DNA of 64,000 nucleotides. It comes from Flexistipes sinusarabici DSM 4947 (GTDB taxonomy: Bacteria; Chrysiogenota; Deferribacteres; Deferribacterales; Flexistipitaceae). This document shows, one piece after another, positions 55,947-64,000 of the stretch (positions are counted from its first letter, which is position 1; every line of letters starts with the position of its first letter). The notes under the pieces were generated by a model that was not told where the DNA came from, did not search any database, and saw only the letters and a list, made by a program, of their open reading frames with translations. The translations under genes were made by a program, and so were the position numbers. The stretch covers positions 310,001 through 374,000 of the forward strand of contig NC_015672.1 in the NCBI RefSeq assembly GCF_000218625.1, written 5' to 3'.

Positions 55947-57164
55947 ATGAAGAAAGTATTAATTGCATTAGTTGTACTGCTATTTGCAGCGTCTGTTTAT
56001 GCAGACAGCAGACTTGACCTTAGCGGTCAGATGAGAGTAAGAGGTAAGACCTTTGAGAACTTTTCGGATTTTGATGATAGCAATAGTTCTGATGAGCAAA
56101 GCTATTTTGACCAGAGATTCAGAATTGGTGGCAAGATTAATGTTGCTGAGGGTATCAGTGCAAATTTCAGATTAGATTTTATGGAAGAAACATGGGGTGA
56201 GTACGACACTCACAGTGATCCAGATGTTATAGACCAGGACAGAGGATACCTTGAAATCGATAAAGATATGTTTATGCTTAGAGCCGGTCGCCAATATTTT
56301 GGTCTTGGTAACTCAATAGCTGTTGATACAAATGGAAATGGATTTCTGCTTAAGCTCAAAACACCTCTTGAAGTAACTGCATTATATCAGAAAGCATCTG
56401 AAGGTGGTGCTAAGTCAGATGAATCTAGTCTTCTAACAGAAGACCAAACAGTATATGGCTTAAACCTAGGATATAGCGCGGAAATGGTAAATGGTAACGT
56501 GTTCTATACAACTGCGATATCAGGAGACAACGCTGATACTCCTAAGGGTGCTGATAAAAGTGTAATCGGCCTGCAGGCTGACGGCAAAGCCGGAATGGTA
56601 GCTTTTAATGCTGAATATAACTATTTTACTGGCTCTGACGATAATTCAAGTATAGACTTCGTAGGAAGTCAGCTCTATCTAGATGGTAGCGCTAATGTAG
56701 GTATGGCTAAAGTTGGTGCTGAACTTTTCTATGCTGCTGGTACAGATGCAAACGATGAAGAGCAAATCACGTATATAAATAACTGGGATTCTTTTACTCC
56801 AGTTGGTGGTTTTGCTGACAGTGATATAGTTGATGTAGCTCTTCCTGGAAATAATTCTGTATTTGAGCTTGCTTCCAATTCAGGTTCTATAGGTATAGCT
56901 CCTTATGTTTCAGTAAGTCCTATGGAAAAATTAAGCTTGGCAGCAAATGTTGGTTATTTTGAACCTCAGGAAGACAGTGTTACAGATCTTAATTCTTTAA
57001 CTGTAGCTACTTTAACTGCTAACTACAAACTTTATGACAATACCGGACTTAAAGTTCAGTATGGCTATGCATCTCCTGATGCTGATACAAGCGGTAGTGT
57101 AGGTGATTATCCTACTGATGACGCTGCTCAGGGATTCTATGGTAAGCTTTACGTAAACTTCTAA
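55947..57164 (+). CDS. Outer-membrane beta-barrel porin
   Basis: 405 residues. Signal peptide MKKVLIALVVLLFAASVYA, cleavage before DSRLDLSG. The mature chain has alternating amphipathic strands with aromatic ends (LDLSGQMRVRGKTF, FDQRFRIGGKINVAEG, ISANFRLDFMEET, YLEIDKDMFMLRAGRQYFG) and ends in GFYGKLYVNF, with the C-terminal Phe that the barrel-assembly machine needs. Acidic loops are long. Likely a general or selective diffusion channel; strong promoter, ribosome binding site and terminator suggest high expression. Confidence 0.88.
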   Translation: MKKVLIALVVLLFAASVYADSRLDLSGQMRVRGKTFENFSDFDDSNSSDEQSYFDQRFRIGGKINVAEGISANFRLDFMEETWGEYDTHSDPDVIDQDRGYLEIDKDMFMLRAGRQYFGLGNSIAVDTNGNGFLLKLKTPLEVTALYQKASEGGAKSDESSLLTEDQTVYGLNLGYSAEMVNGNVFYTTAISGDNADTPKGADKSVIGLQADGKAGMVAFNAEYNYFTGSDDNSSIDFVGSQLYLDGSANVGMAKVGAELFYAAGTDANDEEQITYINNWDSFTPVGGFADSDIVDVALPGNNSVFELASNSGSIGIAPYVSVSPMEKLSLAANVGYFEPQEDSVTDLNSLTVATLTANYKLYDNTGLKVQYGYASPDADTSGSVGDYPTDDAAQGFYGKLYVNF

Positions 57165-57194
57165 GCACAGCTTAGATAACTGAAATAATAAAAA

Positions 57195-57219
57195 GTCGGG
57201 CAAATGCCCGGCTTTTTTT
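57195..57219 (+). terminator. Rho-independent terminator of the porin gene
   Basis: GTCGGGC AAAT GCCCGGC followed by seven T; 30 bases after the stop codon. Confidence 0.93.
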
Positions 57220-57274
57220 GTGTCATTCTTTAATATTTTTAGAAAGGTTAAAAAATAATTTGAATAAATTTCTC

Positions 57275-57660
57275 AAGAGCTTTGAATAAAGTGTTTTATT
57301 TTTTGGAAGCGCCGCCCGTAAAAAACCTTTGTTTCCAAAACAAGAGTCGCATATTGCAGGGCTAAAGCCCTGCTTCCTAATTATTTTAAAGTCTCAATCT
57401 TATTTGATATTGAGACCCCTTGAGTCTGCACGGGGGCATAATTTTGTTGTCTCGAGCGAAACGGAGTGAAGTCGAGCGATTTATAATGTTATTTGGCAGT
57501 GAGACCTCTCCGCTTCGGTCGAGGTGACAGGAAACTGTCTTTTCGACCGGAACCGAGCACATAAATTCTTATGTGCTCGGTGGAGTGGAGAAATCTCCGC
57601 TGTTATTTGAGTTAGAGATTACCACGTCGCCTACGGCTCCTCCTAATGACTTCCAAAAAA
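57275..57660. repeat. Intergenic hairpin repeats after the porin
   Basis: No gene in 57220-57700. Contains GCAGGGCTAAAGCCCTGC (57354-57371), GTCTCAAT / ATTGAGAC (about 57390-57416), and the ACCGAGCACATAA palindrome (57552-57581) with flanks GGAGTGGAG and TTCGACCGGA. This last block is an inverted copy of 7165-7222. Confidence 0.65.
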
Positions 57661-57719
57661 CGTCATCGTATATTAAGAAAGTAGGAAAAATTGTTTAACA
57701 GGCTATTAAAAAGTTGTAT

Positions 57720-57890
57720 AAGGTTCCAGAGCACTGAAGGTGATAAAGGACATGATTGTCATTGGTTCAACGAAACCGTTCGCAATGTTGTCCCCACCTT
57801 CAGCTTTCCGAAACCTGAACGGAACATTAGGCATAAAGCCTGCATGTGTTACGATGATAGCGTATAGGAAAGCAAAGCTCAAGTAAAAAA
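57720..57890 (+). ncRNA. Candidate bridge RNA region upstream of IS110 transposase
   Basis: The non-coding end just before the transposase folds into a long stem-loop: CTGAAGGTG (57734-57742) pairs with CACCTTCAG (57795-57803); inside, GGACA pairs with TGTCC and ATTG with CAAT around an inner GGTT / AACC loop. IS110-subgroup elements are known to encode a bridge RNA in this upstream end, with internal loops that base-pair with target and donor DNA. Loop assignment was not possible. Confidence 0.45.
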
Positions 57891-57905
57891 ATGAGGAGCT
57901 TTACG

Positions 57906-58679
57906 ATGAAGAGCTATGAAAAAGTAGTGGGAATTGATGTATCCAAGGAAACGTTGTCAATCAGCTTATATGACGGTAAGAGCCATACCGGTTATGAGAC
58001 AAGAAACACGGTAAAATCATTTTTTAATGATTTTGTTAAGAAGGAGAAGGGAATAGATTTTTCCAAAGTTCTTTTTATGCTGGAAAATACGGGAGTATAC
58101 CATTTAAGGTTAGCAACCCATTTGAGCAAGGAATGTGGTTATATTGTAAGTGTAGCGAATCCTCTTGTAATAAAGAGGTACTCACAGATGAATTTAAAAC
58201 GTGCAAAGACAGACAAGGCCGATGCCCGTTTGATAGCGGAGTATGGTTATATTAACGGAGATGATTGGCTATTTTCTCCCCGGGATATAGACTATTATAA
58301 GATAGATATGAAACTTAAAGCGGTGGAAGATTTTCATAAGCAGATAAATATGTTGAGTAACCAGATTGAAGCGATTGAATATTTACCTTTCAAAGACAAT
58401 AGCACACTAAATGCTTATAAAAAACTTATAGAGAATTTTAAGAAAGAGATAAAAAAGATAGAAAAAGAATTAGACATATTGCTGCGGGAGAAGTATGTCG
58501 AAGAGTATAAATTGCTTTCGAGTATTCCTGGAGTTGGGTTAAAGCTGACAGGAGTGATTTTGGGCAAATTAAACGGTTTTGCAAATTTTGATAGAGGTAA
58601 GGATGTAACGAGTTTTGTGGGTATATGTCCCAGTATTTACCAGTCAGGGACATCGGTCAATGGCAGAGGTAAAACTTGA
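57906..58679 (+). pseudogene. IS110-family transposase, 3' truncated
   Basis: Start at the ATG at 57906 (GAGGAG 7 bases upstream). The DEDD RuvC-like domain is present: VVGIDVSKETLSISLYDG, MLENTGVYHLRLATHL and KTDKADARLIAEYG. The Transposase_20 part begins LLSSIPGVGLKLTGVILGKL and reaches VNGRGKT, then stops at 58679. About 70-90 C-terminal residues with the catalytic Ser are missing. The break is at the edge of the IS1634-type element on the opposite strand, which probably inserted here or removed the rest. Confidence 0.85.
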
Positions 58680-58750
58680 CTTTATCAGCAGTGATATAAA
58701 AAGATACCGCATATAAGCATTTTAGCTTAACTTGCTTAAAAAATTATTTA

Positions 58751-60426
58751 CTACAAATGTCCCAATTTAGGTTTTGGACACCCCACAGCTCTGAATAATT
58801 TTTCCTGCTGCTTACTAATCTCATTAATAGCATGACCATAAATACCAGACTTTGTCCTGTAATCTATAACTTTAATTTTTCGCATTTCATACAAGCACTT
58901 CTCCCAACTCATATCAATCCCGGAATCTTTTAGCCTCTTCTCTATTACACTCGTTGCTACCATACCTATGAAACAAAGAAATACATGCGCCCTAATGCGC
59001 CTTTCTGTCCAATGATACATAGGACGGATATCAAATGAATGCTTTAACTCACGAAAACCATGCTCCACTTTCCATAATGTCTTATAACCTGACACAAGCT
59101 CTTCTTTGTTCCACTCCCAGGATAAGTTGGACTTTATTAAGAACCAGCCAAAACCGGCTTGAACTGAAGACAGAACCGAATCCTTGGATTTAGAAATAAC
59201 AACGTCACCCTGGATAGACAAATCAAACCACTTAACCATACCGTGTGATTTTAGCCAGGATTTAAGTTGACTATACTTATCTGCTGAATCTATATCCTTA
59301 ACATTTATCTCCGAAAGCTTTTCTTCATAATCAGCAAGCTTTACCTTGAATTTTTCAGCATTCAAGCGATACGTCTCAGGATTAAAACTGCAAACATAAC
59401 GTAAATTGCAAAGTCTTTTAATACCGTCAACTTCATATTTATACGGTACAACTTTTTCATATGTAAAACCGCTCTCTTTGTCCTCCTGCTCAGTATTAGC
59501 TTCTGATAATATCTCTCTGGACATCTTCTTAGTCTTGGATTCTCCAACTATAAATGAATGATCACCGGATAGTAAATAATCTATATTCTTGTCACTTGTC
59601 ATCCCCTTGTCCGTTACTATCGAAACTTCACGAAAGTCTCCAAATCTATCCTTTATATCTTTTACCACTTCCTGCAAGGTACTCACATCTGCTGTGTTGC
59701 CCGGGAACACATAATGAGCTATCGGAATACCTTCCTCTGTCATTACTACACCTATAGTCACCTGTACCCTGTCTGAACGGTTGTCCCTTGAATAACCATA
59801 ACAACGTATATCTGAATCACTTAAATTGTTCGTCTCAAAATAACTCGAAGTCATGTCATAAAAACACATGCGCAGGCTTAAATCAAAAATACTCAGCACG
59901 CTCTCTGCAAGACGATCTTCAAGACGTTTCTTATGCTTTATTAAAAAATCCATCGATCTTAATAGGTTATTATAGTTGATTCCGCTTGATTTTAATTCCG
60001 GCAAATATACTAACTCAAGCCAGCTTAATAACTTTAGTTTACTCGAAGGGTCATTAATTCTATTTGAGATCAATGCGTTAATATGGCCTACCAGATCAAA
60101 CTCTATACGGGTTTCACTCTCCTTAATCTTTTCTATTTCCTGGAAAAACTTTAGCTCCTTTAATATACGGAATATAGTAAACAAATCTCCAAAGTTTTTA
60201 GCTGAACCAAATTTTCCAAATGATCAAGAAATACCTCGCCCTTCATCTTCAATACACTGTCTACAAGCTTGTCAGCATCAGCCTGAAGAAATTTATCCAA
60301 TGGACCGAAATGATAAAGAATTCTTGTTCTGCTCTTACCCTCTTCATTTCTGTATGATTCCACCAGCTGCACGGTTGTATGCGTATACCCTGATTTTCTT
60401 TTGGACTCTACTTTTCTCAAAAACAT
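58751..60426 (-). pseudogene. IS1634-family transposase with a one-base frameshift
   Basis: The N-terminal part (60426 down to about 60216) reads MFLRKVESKRKSGYTHTTVQLVESYRNEEGKSRTRILYHFGP. Near 60212-60215 the coding strand has GGAAAATTTGG; with five A in place of four the frame would run on as LEKFGSAKNFGDLFTIFRILKE into the 477-residue ORF ending at 58751. That part has LRMCFYDMTSSYFETNNLSD, VSIVTDKGMTSDKN and LWKVEHGFRELKHSFDIRPMYHW, the DDE segments. So one A was lost. Related in type to 25781-27616 but of a different subgroup (about 540 residues). Confidence 0.85.
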
Positions 60427-60431
60427 ACTTA

Positions 60432-60460
60432 TGTATAAACCACAATAACATATATGTCAA
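60432..60460 (-). promoter_or_regulatory. Promoter of the second IS1634 transposase, adjacent to its start codon
   Basis: Minus strand: TTGACA (60455-60460), 17-bp spacer, TATACA (60432-60437), then 5 bases to the ATG. Same leaderless layout as at 27616. Confidence 0.65.
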
Positions 60461-60674
60461 CAATAAATGCATATATACACGTACTACAAATCAGCCCGCA
60501 TGGAAAAAATTAAATCCCGATTTGACGCCATTCTTCAAAAAACTAAGTCAGTTTAGGACTACATTTTTGATTATAACTGATAAACTCCTGTTTAATATTC
60601 TGTCCTTTTCAGAAAATGCATAGTTTACCTGTTTAAATGTATAAGAATACATGTAACAACAGCACTGGAAATAC

Positions 60675-60754
60675 AAAGCCCTCCGTGGTACCGAGTAATT
60701 AAACTATAAAGTCGAGATATACTCGGCAATAATTACACCCACCAGGAGGGCTTT
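60675..60754 (+). promoter_or_regulatory. Inverted repeat sequestering the ribosome binding site of IS110 gene
   Basis: AAAGCCCTCC (60675-60684) pairs perfectly with GGAGGGCTTT (60745-60754), which is the Shine-Dalgarno directly before the ATG. Between them CCGAGTA / TACTCGG forms a second stem. RNA that enters from outside would hide the ribosome binding site; RNA started inside would not. The rest of 60461-60674 shows no gene. Confidence 0.55.
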
Positions 60755-61788
60755 ATGAACAACTTGCATTATGTTGGACTCGATGTCCACAAAAAAATGA
60801 TCACATTTTGCAACAAATTAGCAGACGGCAAAATTATTCAGCAGGGGACAGTTTCAACCAGAAAATCCGACCTGGCCAACTGGGTTAAAACGCTTCCAGA
60901 ACCCTCTGTGCTTGCTATGGAGGCCACTATGTTTACCGGCTGGATTTTTGATTTCTTGTCCCCTTTTGTGCAGGACATCAAAGTTGGACACCCGGAGATG
61001 CTGAAAGCTATCGTGGCAGGAAAAAAGAAAAATGATCAGCTGGATGCTGAAAAAATTTCTGATCTGCTCAGATGCAACCTTTTTCCCGAGTATTATATGG
61101 CACCCAAGGATATCAGGGAACTCAGGAGAGTTCTGCGTTACAGAAATCTGGTCGTTCGTCAGGCAATAAAGATGAAAAAAAAATATCCGGATTGCTTATG
61201 GAGGTCGGCGAACAATACGACAAAAAACGCTTGCACGGGAAAAAATATTTTAATGAACTTATCGACAGCCTGCAGGATGTACCGCAATCCGTGATAGATC
61301 TTTTGGAGCTTAGCAAATCGAATTTGGAGATGTTCAAGGCCACGCAGAAAAAACTTCTAAACGCCCTACGGAATAACCCCCTGCTACAAAAACGGGTGGA
61401 GCTGCTCACGACAATCCCTGGTATAGGGGAAGTTACAGCGCTGACCTGGATATTGGAAACAGGCGAACCGCATAGGTTTCCGAAAATTGCAAAGGCCGTC
61501 AGCTATTGCGGGTTATGCAGCGCTCAAAAGGAATCCGCGGGCAAAAACCATCGGGGCCCAATTTCCAAAAAACGCAACAAGCATTTACAGCACGTACTTA
61601 TAGAAGCCGCAAAAATTGCTCATATTTGGAATGAACAACTCGCTGCGGTGCAGGCAAAGGAATTGGCTAATGGAGCGCATAAAAATACGGCAACCCTTGC
61701 TGTGGCCAGAAAGCTGGTGGCCTACATGCTGGCTGTAGAAAAGAAGGGCCAGGCATTTGAGTACCGAAATACAAAAAAAGCTGCATAG
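60755..61788 (+). pseudogene. IS110-family transposase with frameshift in an A9 run
   Basis: ATG with AGGAGGG 4 bases upstream. The first part has the DEDD motifs: HYVGLDVHKKMITFC, VLAMEATMFTGWIFDFL and KKNDQLDAEKISDLLR. At 61175-61183 the run ATG A9 TATCC breaks the frame; one more A, or a -1 slip, gives KMKKKISGLLMEVG and continues in the second ORF with LTTIPGIGEVTALTWILETGEPHRF and SYCGLCSAQKESAGKNHRGPISKKRNKHLQHVLIEAA, the Transposase_20 domain with its conserved Ser. The full product would be about 345 residues, a normal length. Decay or slippage cannot be told apart here. Confidence 0.85.
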
Positions 61789-61820
61789 ATAAAATTCAAA
61801 AATTTTTAATTGCCGATATT

Positions 61821-61899
61821 CTTGCCGGTCCTCGCAATTAGGGGACTGTGCGAGCGGAACACCGCGATGCACCAATAGATCTGTTTCGAGGCCGGCAAG
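61821..61899 (+). ncRNA. Candidate structured RNA downstream of IS110 transposase
   Basis: CTTGCCGG-t-CCTC pairs with GAGGCCGGCAAG (12 pairs, one bulge) around an alternative inner stem CTCGC / GCGAG. In IS1111-type IS110 elements the bridge RNA is encoded downstream of the transposase. The rest of 61900-62203 has no gene but another hairpin (GAGGTGGAAGGGAAACCTC). Whether these belong to the element is inference. Confidence 0.35.
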
Positions 61900-62203
61900 T
61901 TTACCCAAACTTAATCTTCTGCAATGACCCTTGCAAAGGAAGCAGCGTAAAGCTCAAGTCTTCCGGTCGGATGCAGCAAATGGATGTCTGGTCATAAATT
62001 TGTTTATTGACCATTGGAATGGATCAAAAAAGTCGGCAAATTCAATGAGATCGGACCACAAGGACAAAGATTTCCGAGGTGGAAGGGAAACCTCCGCTTT
62101 CCCTCTTGACATTCTTATCATGGATGTCCCCTTTAGTTATAAGAATACTTTTTTCCGGTGCCGAATCTAATTTTCCTCACACTTACGAAGTGTGAGGGGG
62201 AAG

Positions 62204-62929
62204 CTATTTGAAAAAGAATTTATACTTAAAAACATCAAATAGAAATATCGGAGTTGAAACGAAAACTCTTTTCCAAAGTTTTTTTGGATTACTAAAAAAT
62301 CTATGAAGCCATTCCAATCCCAGTTTTTGCATCCATTTCGGAGCCCTTTTTGCTGTGTTTGCATAAAAGTCGAACACAGCACCAATTGAAGCAATAACAT
62401 TTGCATCCAATAAATCCTGATTTTGATAAGTCCATTTTTCCTGTTTAGGGGCAGTCATACCTACAAACAAAACATCAGGTTGAAAGTTATTAACAGCTTC
62501 TATCATCTTTTTGTTTTCTACTTTAGTAAACTCCTTTTTATATGGTGGAGAATAAACTTCTATATTTATGTTTGGATGTTCACTATTCATACGCTCTTTA
62601 ATTTTATTTAAAGTTGATTGTGATGACCCTAGATAAAAAACTTTACCTCCTGTTTTACCAAGCTTGTTTAAAAGAAATTCATGTAAATCAGCACCGGTAA
62701 TTCTCTGAATTCTTTCCTTTTTAATAACTTTAGCAGCCCAAACAATTCCTATACCATCTGGAATCAAAACATCCGAATTTGCTAAGGCTTTCCTAAACAA
62801 AGAGTCAGTTTTAGCAACACAATAACTATGAGGGTTAATAGTATTTACTATTTGATTATTCTTATTAAATCCCAAAACGCCAATTGAAGTATCAATATCA
62901 AAGCCCATTAAACTTAGTTTAGTATTCAT
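62204..62929 (-). CDS. WecG/TagA/CpsF-family glycosyltransferase
   Basis: 241 residues, GT26 family. The pattern is complete: NPHSYCVAKTDSLFRKALANSDVLIPDGIGIVWAAKV, RITGADLHEFLLNKL, VFYLGSSQSTLNKIKERM and DVLFVGMTAPKQEKWTYQNQDLLDANVIASIGAVFDFYANTAKRAPKWMQKLGLEWLHRFFSNPKKLWKR. It adds N-acetylmannosaminuronate or a similar sugar to a lipid-linked carrier for surface polysaccharide. Downstream on the same strand lies a CCTCACACTT / AAGTGTGAGG hairpin (62173-62195). Confidence 0.93.
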   Translation of the reverse strand: MNTKLSLMGFDIDTSIGVLGFNKNNQIVNTINPHSYCVAKTDSLFRKALANSDVLIPDGIGIVWAAKVIKKERIQRITGADLHEFLLNKLGKTGGKVFYLGSSQSTLNKIKERMNSEHPNINIEVYSPPYKKEFTKVENKKMIEAVNNFQPDVLFVGMTAPKQEKWTYQNQDLLDANVIASIGAVFDFYANTAKRAPKWMQKLGLEWLHRFFSNPKKLWKRVFVSTPIFLFDVFKYKFFFK

Positions 62930-62955
62930 AAAATAATACCCTGAAAATTAACTTT

Positions 62956-63837
62956 TTATTTTCCCCATTTTTCTTTTATATTATGCTCTAAGCCTGAATA
63001 GAAGTGTTGAAAATAATTTGATATTATAATTTCATCCAAAAGCTCGCTATCAATTCTAAATTTCTCTTTTGCTTCACTATAAGAATCAGCATAATATTTC
63101 TTTTCTGCTAAATTACTTTTTTCTAAATTCACATTTTGACGTATATTTAAAAACTCTTTTATGGCTTGAGGGAAAACCTCGTCCATTGTTTCCATCTTCA
63201 ACAATAGAAGGCTGAATCGCTCTTTATTAAAGATATCAAACCCATTATCATCGTCAAATTTCTTTTCAAAAACATCAAAACCAAAATTCTTTTTTAACTC
63301 AACATCAAACCAACTCTCTAAGTTTTTAGTAATATTTTTTTGAAAAATCTCATGTAAAAGATTTATTGTTTTATTCATATCTATTTTTAAATCAGAATAC
63401 TCTATCGAATTTTTAAAACGATCAGTGTTTTGGAAAAAAGAGGAGATTTCTCTTGAAACAGGTTCACGAATAACTGTAATAAGGTAAATATCACCTTTAT
63501 ACTTGTCCAGCTTTTTCCTGAGCAAGCTTGAGATTATCAAATGTAAAGGTACAGACTTGCGATCCGAATTTAAATGTTCCTGCCAAGAATTTTCTATCCC
63601 TTCTTCAGACAAATTGTGTATATGAAAAACGGGGTTATTTATAGTGTTTTTTAATGTAAAATAAATACTAGAAGAACCTACTTTTCCAGGAGTAAGAATA
63701 ATAATAGGCGGTTTGTTAAAACTTAAAAAACTAAACTTTATTTTATAAATTAAAAACACTAAAGATCTAAAGTAACGAGCTAAAAACCTTCGAAAATATA
63801 CTTTATATTTATCAGCATTATTTTTAAAATTTTTCAC
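62956..63837 (-). CDS. Sulfotransferase-like (NKWYS-type) polysaccharide biosynthesis protein
   Basis: 293 residues. PIIILTPGKVGSSSIYFTLK resembles the 5'-phosphosulfate loop of sulfotransferases, and DIYLITVIREPVSREISSFFQN the 3'-phosphate-binding motif. The layout fits the family called putative capsular polysaccharide synthesis protein. If it uses PAPS, the cysNC operon of this window would supply it. It lies between a GT26 and a GT4-type gene, in a surface polysaccharide cluster. Very low GC, lower than the rest of the window. Confidence 0.68.
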   Translation of the reverse strand: MKNFKNNADKYKVYFRRFLARYFRSLVFLIYKIKFSFLSFNKPPIIILTPGKVGSSSIYFTLKNTINNPVFHIHNLSEEGIENSWQEHLNSDRKSVPLHLIISSLLRKKLDKYKGDIYLITVIREPVSREISSFFQNTDRFKNSIEYSDLKIDMNKTINLLHEIFQKNITKNLESWFDVELKKNFGFDVFEKKFDDDNGFDIFNKERFSLLLLKMETMDEVFPQAIKEFLNIRQNVNLEKSNLAEKKYYADSYSEAKEKFRIDSELLDEIIISNYFQHFYSGLEHNIKEKWGK

Positions 63838-63852
63838 TATCCTTTCCCCTTT

Positions 63853-64000
63853 TTATTTTTTAATTGATATCTCTAGTATATTTGAGATTTGTTTTTCAAA
63901 TTTGTTTAAAGTAAACTGCTCCAAATACTTTTGTCTTCCAGTTTCTCCCATTTTTTTGCGCATTTCCGGATTTTTTATTAGAAACTCCAGCTTATCTGCA
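63853..64000 (-). CDS. Glycosyltransferase (GT4/GT1-type), C-terminal 48 residues
   Basis: The minus strand from the window edge reads ADKLEFLIKNPEMRKKMGE, TGRQKYLEQFTLNKFEKQIS and NILEISIKK, then TAA at 63853-63855. The segment LIKNPEMRKKMGETGRQKYLEQFT is the usual last helix of GT4-type glycosyltransferases. The gene starts outside the window. It ends 15 bases before the sulfotransferase-like ATG. Confidence 0.8.
   Translation of the reverse strand, partial: ADKLEFLIKNPEMRKKMGETGRQKYLEQFTLNKFEKQISNILEISIKK

Noticed and set aside
58751-60184. 477-residue ORF as an independent transposase
   Set aside because: The N-terminal part lies in another frame just upstream (60160-60426); one lost A explains the split.
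61931-62170. 79-residue ORF after the IS110 gene
   Set aside because: Covers structured non-coding sequence of the element's end; no ribosome binding site or domain pattern.

Overview
The window looks like a chromosomal segment of a low-GC Gram-negative anaerobe or facultative anaerobe, most likely from the Deferribacterota (a Flexistipes-like genome is my best guess, from protein style, the MglA/MglB pair beside recR and dnaX, and the very high insertion-sequence load). This is inference: there is no rRNA here and no search was possible. Many starts are TTG or GTG, and genes sit in tight operons with 1-14 base overlaps.

Layout. 1-4739 (minus): dnaX, ybaB, recR, mglB, mglA and the 5' part of rng. 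4740-7400: an IS4-type element and a small non-autonomous relative stacked in one target site, followed by hairpin repeats. 7411-11760 (plus): a small zinc-ribbon protein, a complete polar amino-acid ABC transporter and a ferredoxin-domain protein of unknown role. 11750-12633 (minus): a single-domain response regulator and a protein with two Hfq/Sm domains; a second IS4-type element abuts its promoter. 14260: tRNA-Leu(CAG). 14718-15369: HEPN/MNT toxin-antitoxin pair. 15622-22759: sulfate uptake and activation (AAA+ regulator, SLC13 carrier, cysQ, cysD, cysNC), interrupted by a four-helix-bundle (IVP) cassette with long inverted ends. 22888-27650: an IS3 element, a second MNT/HEPN module with a broken toxin, and an IS1634-family transposase. 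27817-32903: MFS carriers, membrane ferritin, CBS, cupin, tautomerase and trmO. 33650-39962: ArsR-controlled TolC/HlyD/RND efflux operon. 40267-42282: MFS carrier and patatin-like lipase. 42700-49220: tandem GntR regulators, purSQLF and a predicted selenoprotein. 49465-54074: trmR-like and trhP-like genes, ligA and a PPDK regulatory protein. 54196-62160: IS1380 transposase, a porin with a long leader, and a nest of IS110 and IS1634 remnants. 62204-64000 (minus): surface polysaccharide genes.

The most notable observations are: (1) a 113-codon ORF behind purF with an in-frame UGA followed at the right distance by a perfect SECIS-like hairpin; (2) a 408-bp IVP cassette with roughly 30-bp inverted ends and a solo copy of the same end 19 kb away; (3) a REP-like 35-45 bp hairpin family whose mobility is shown by filled and empty sites inside three copies of one MITE; (4) a tandem-Hfq protein; (5) two MNT antitoxin genes that share an almost identical leader and first 41 codons but different remainders; (6) candidate bridge RNAs next to two IS110-family genes.
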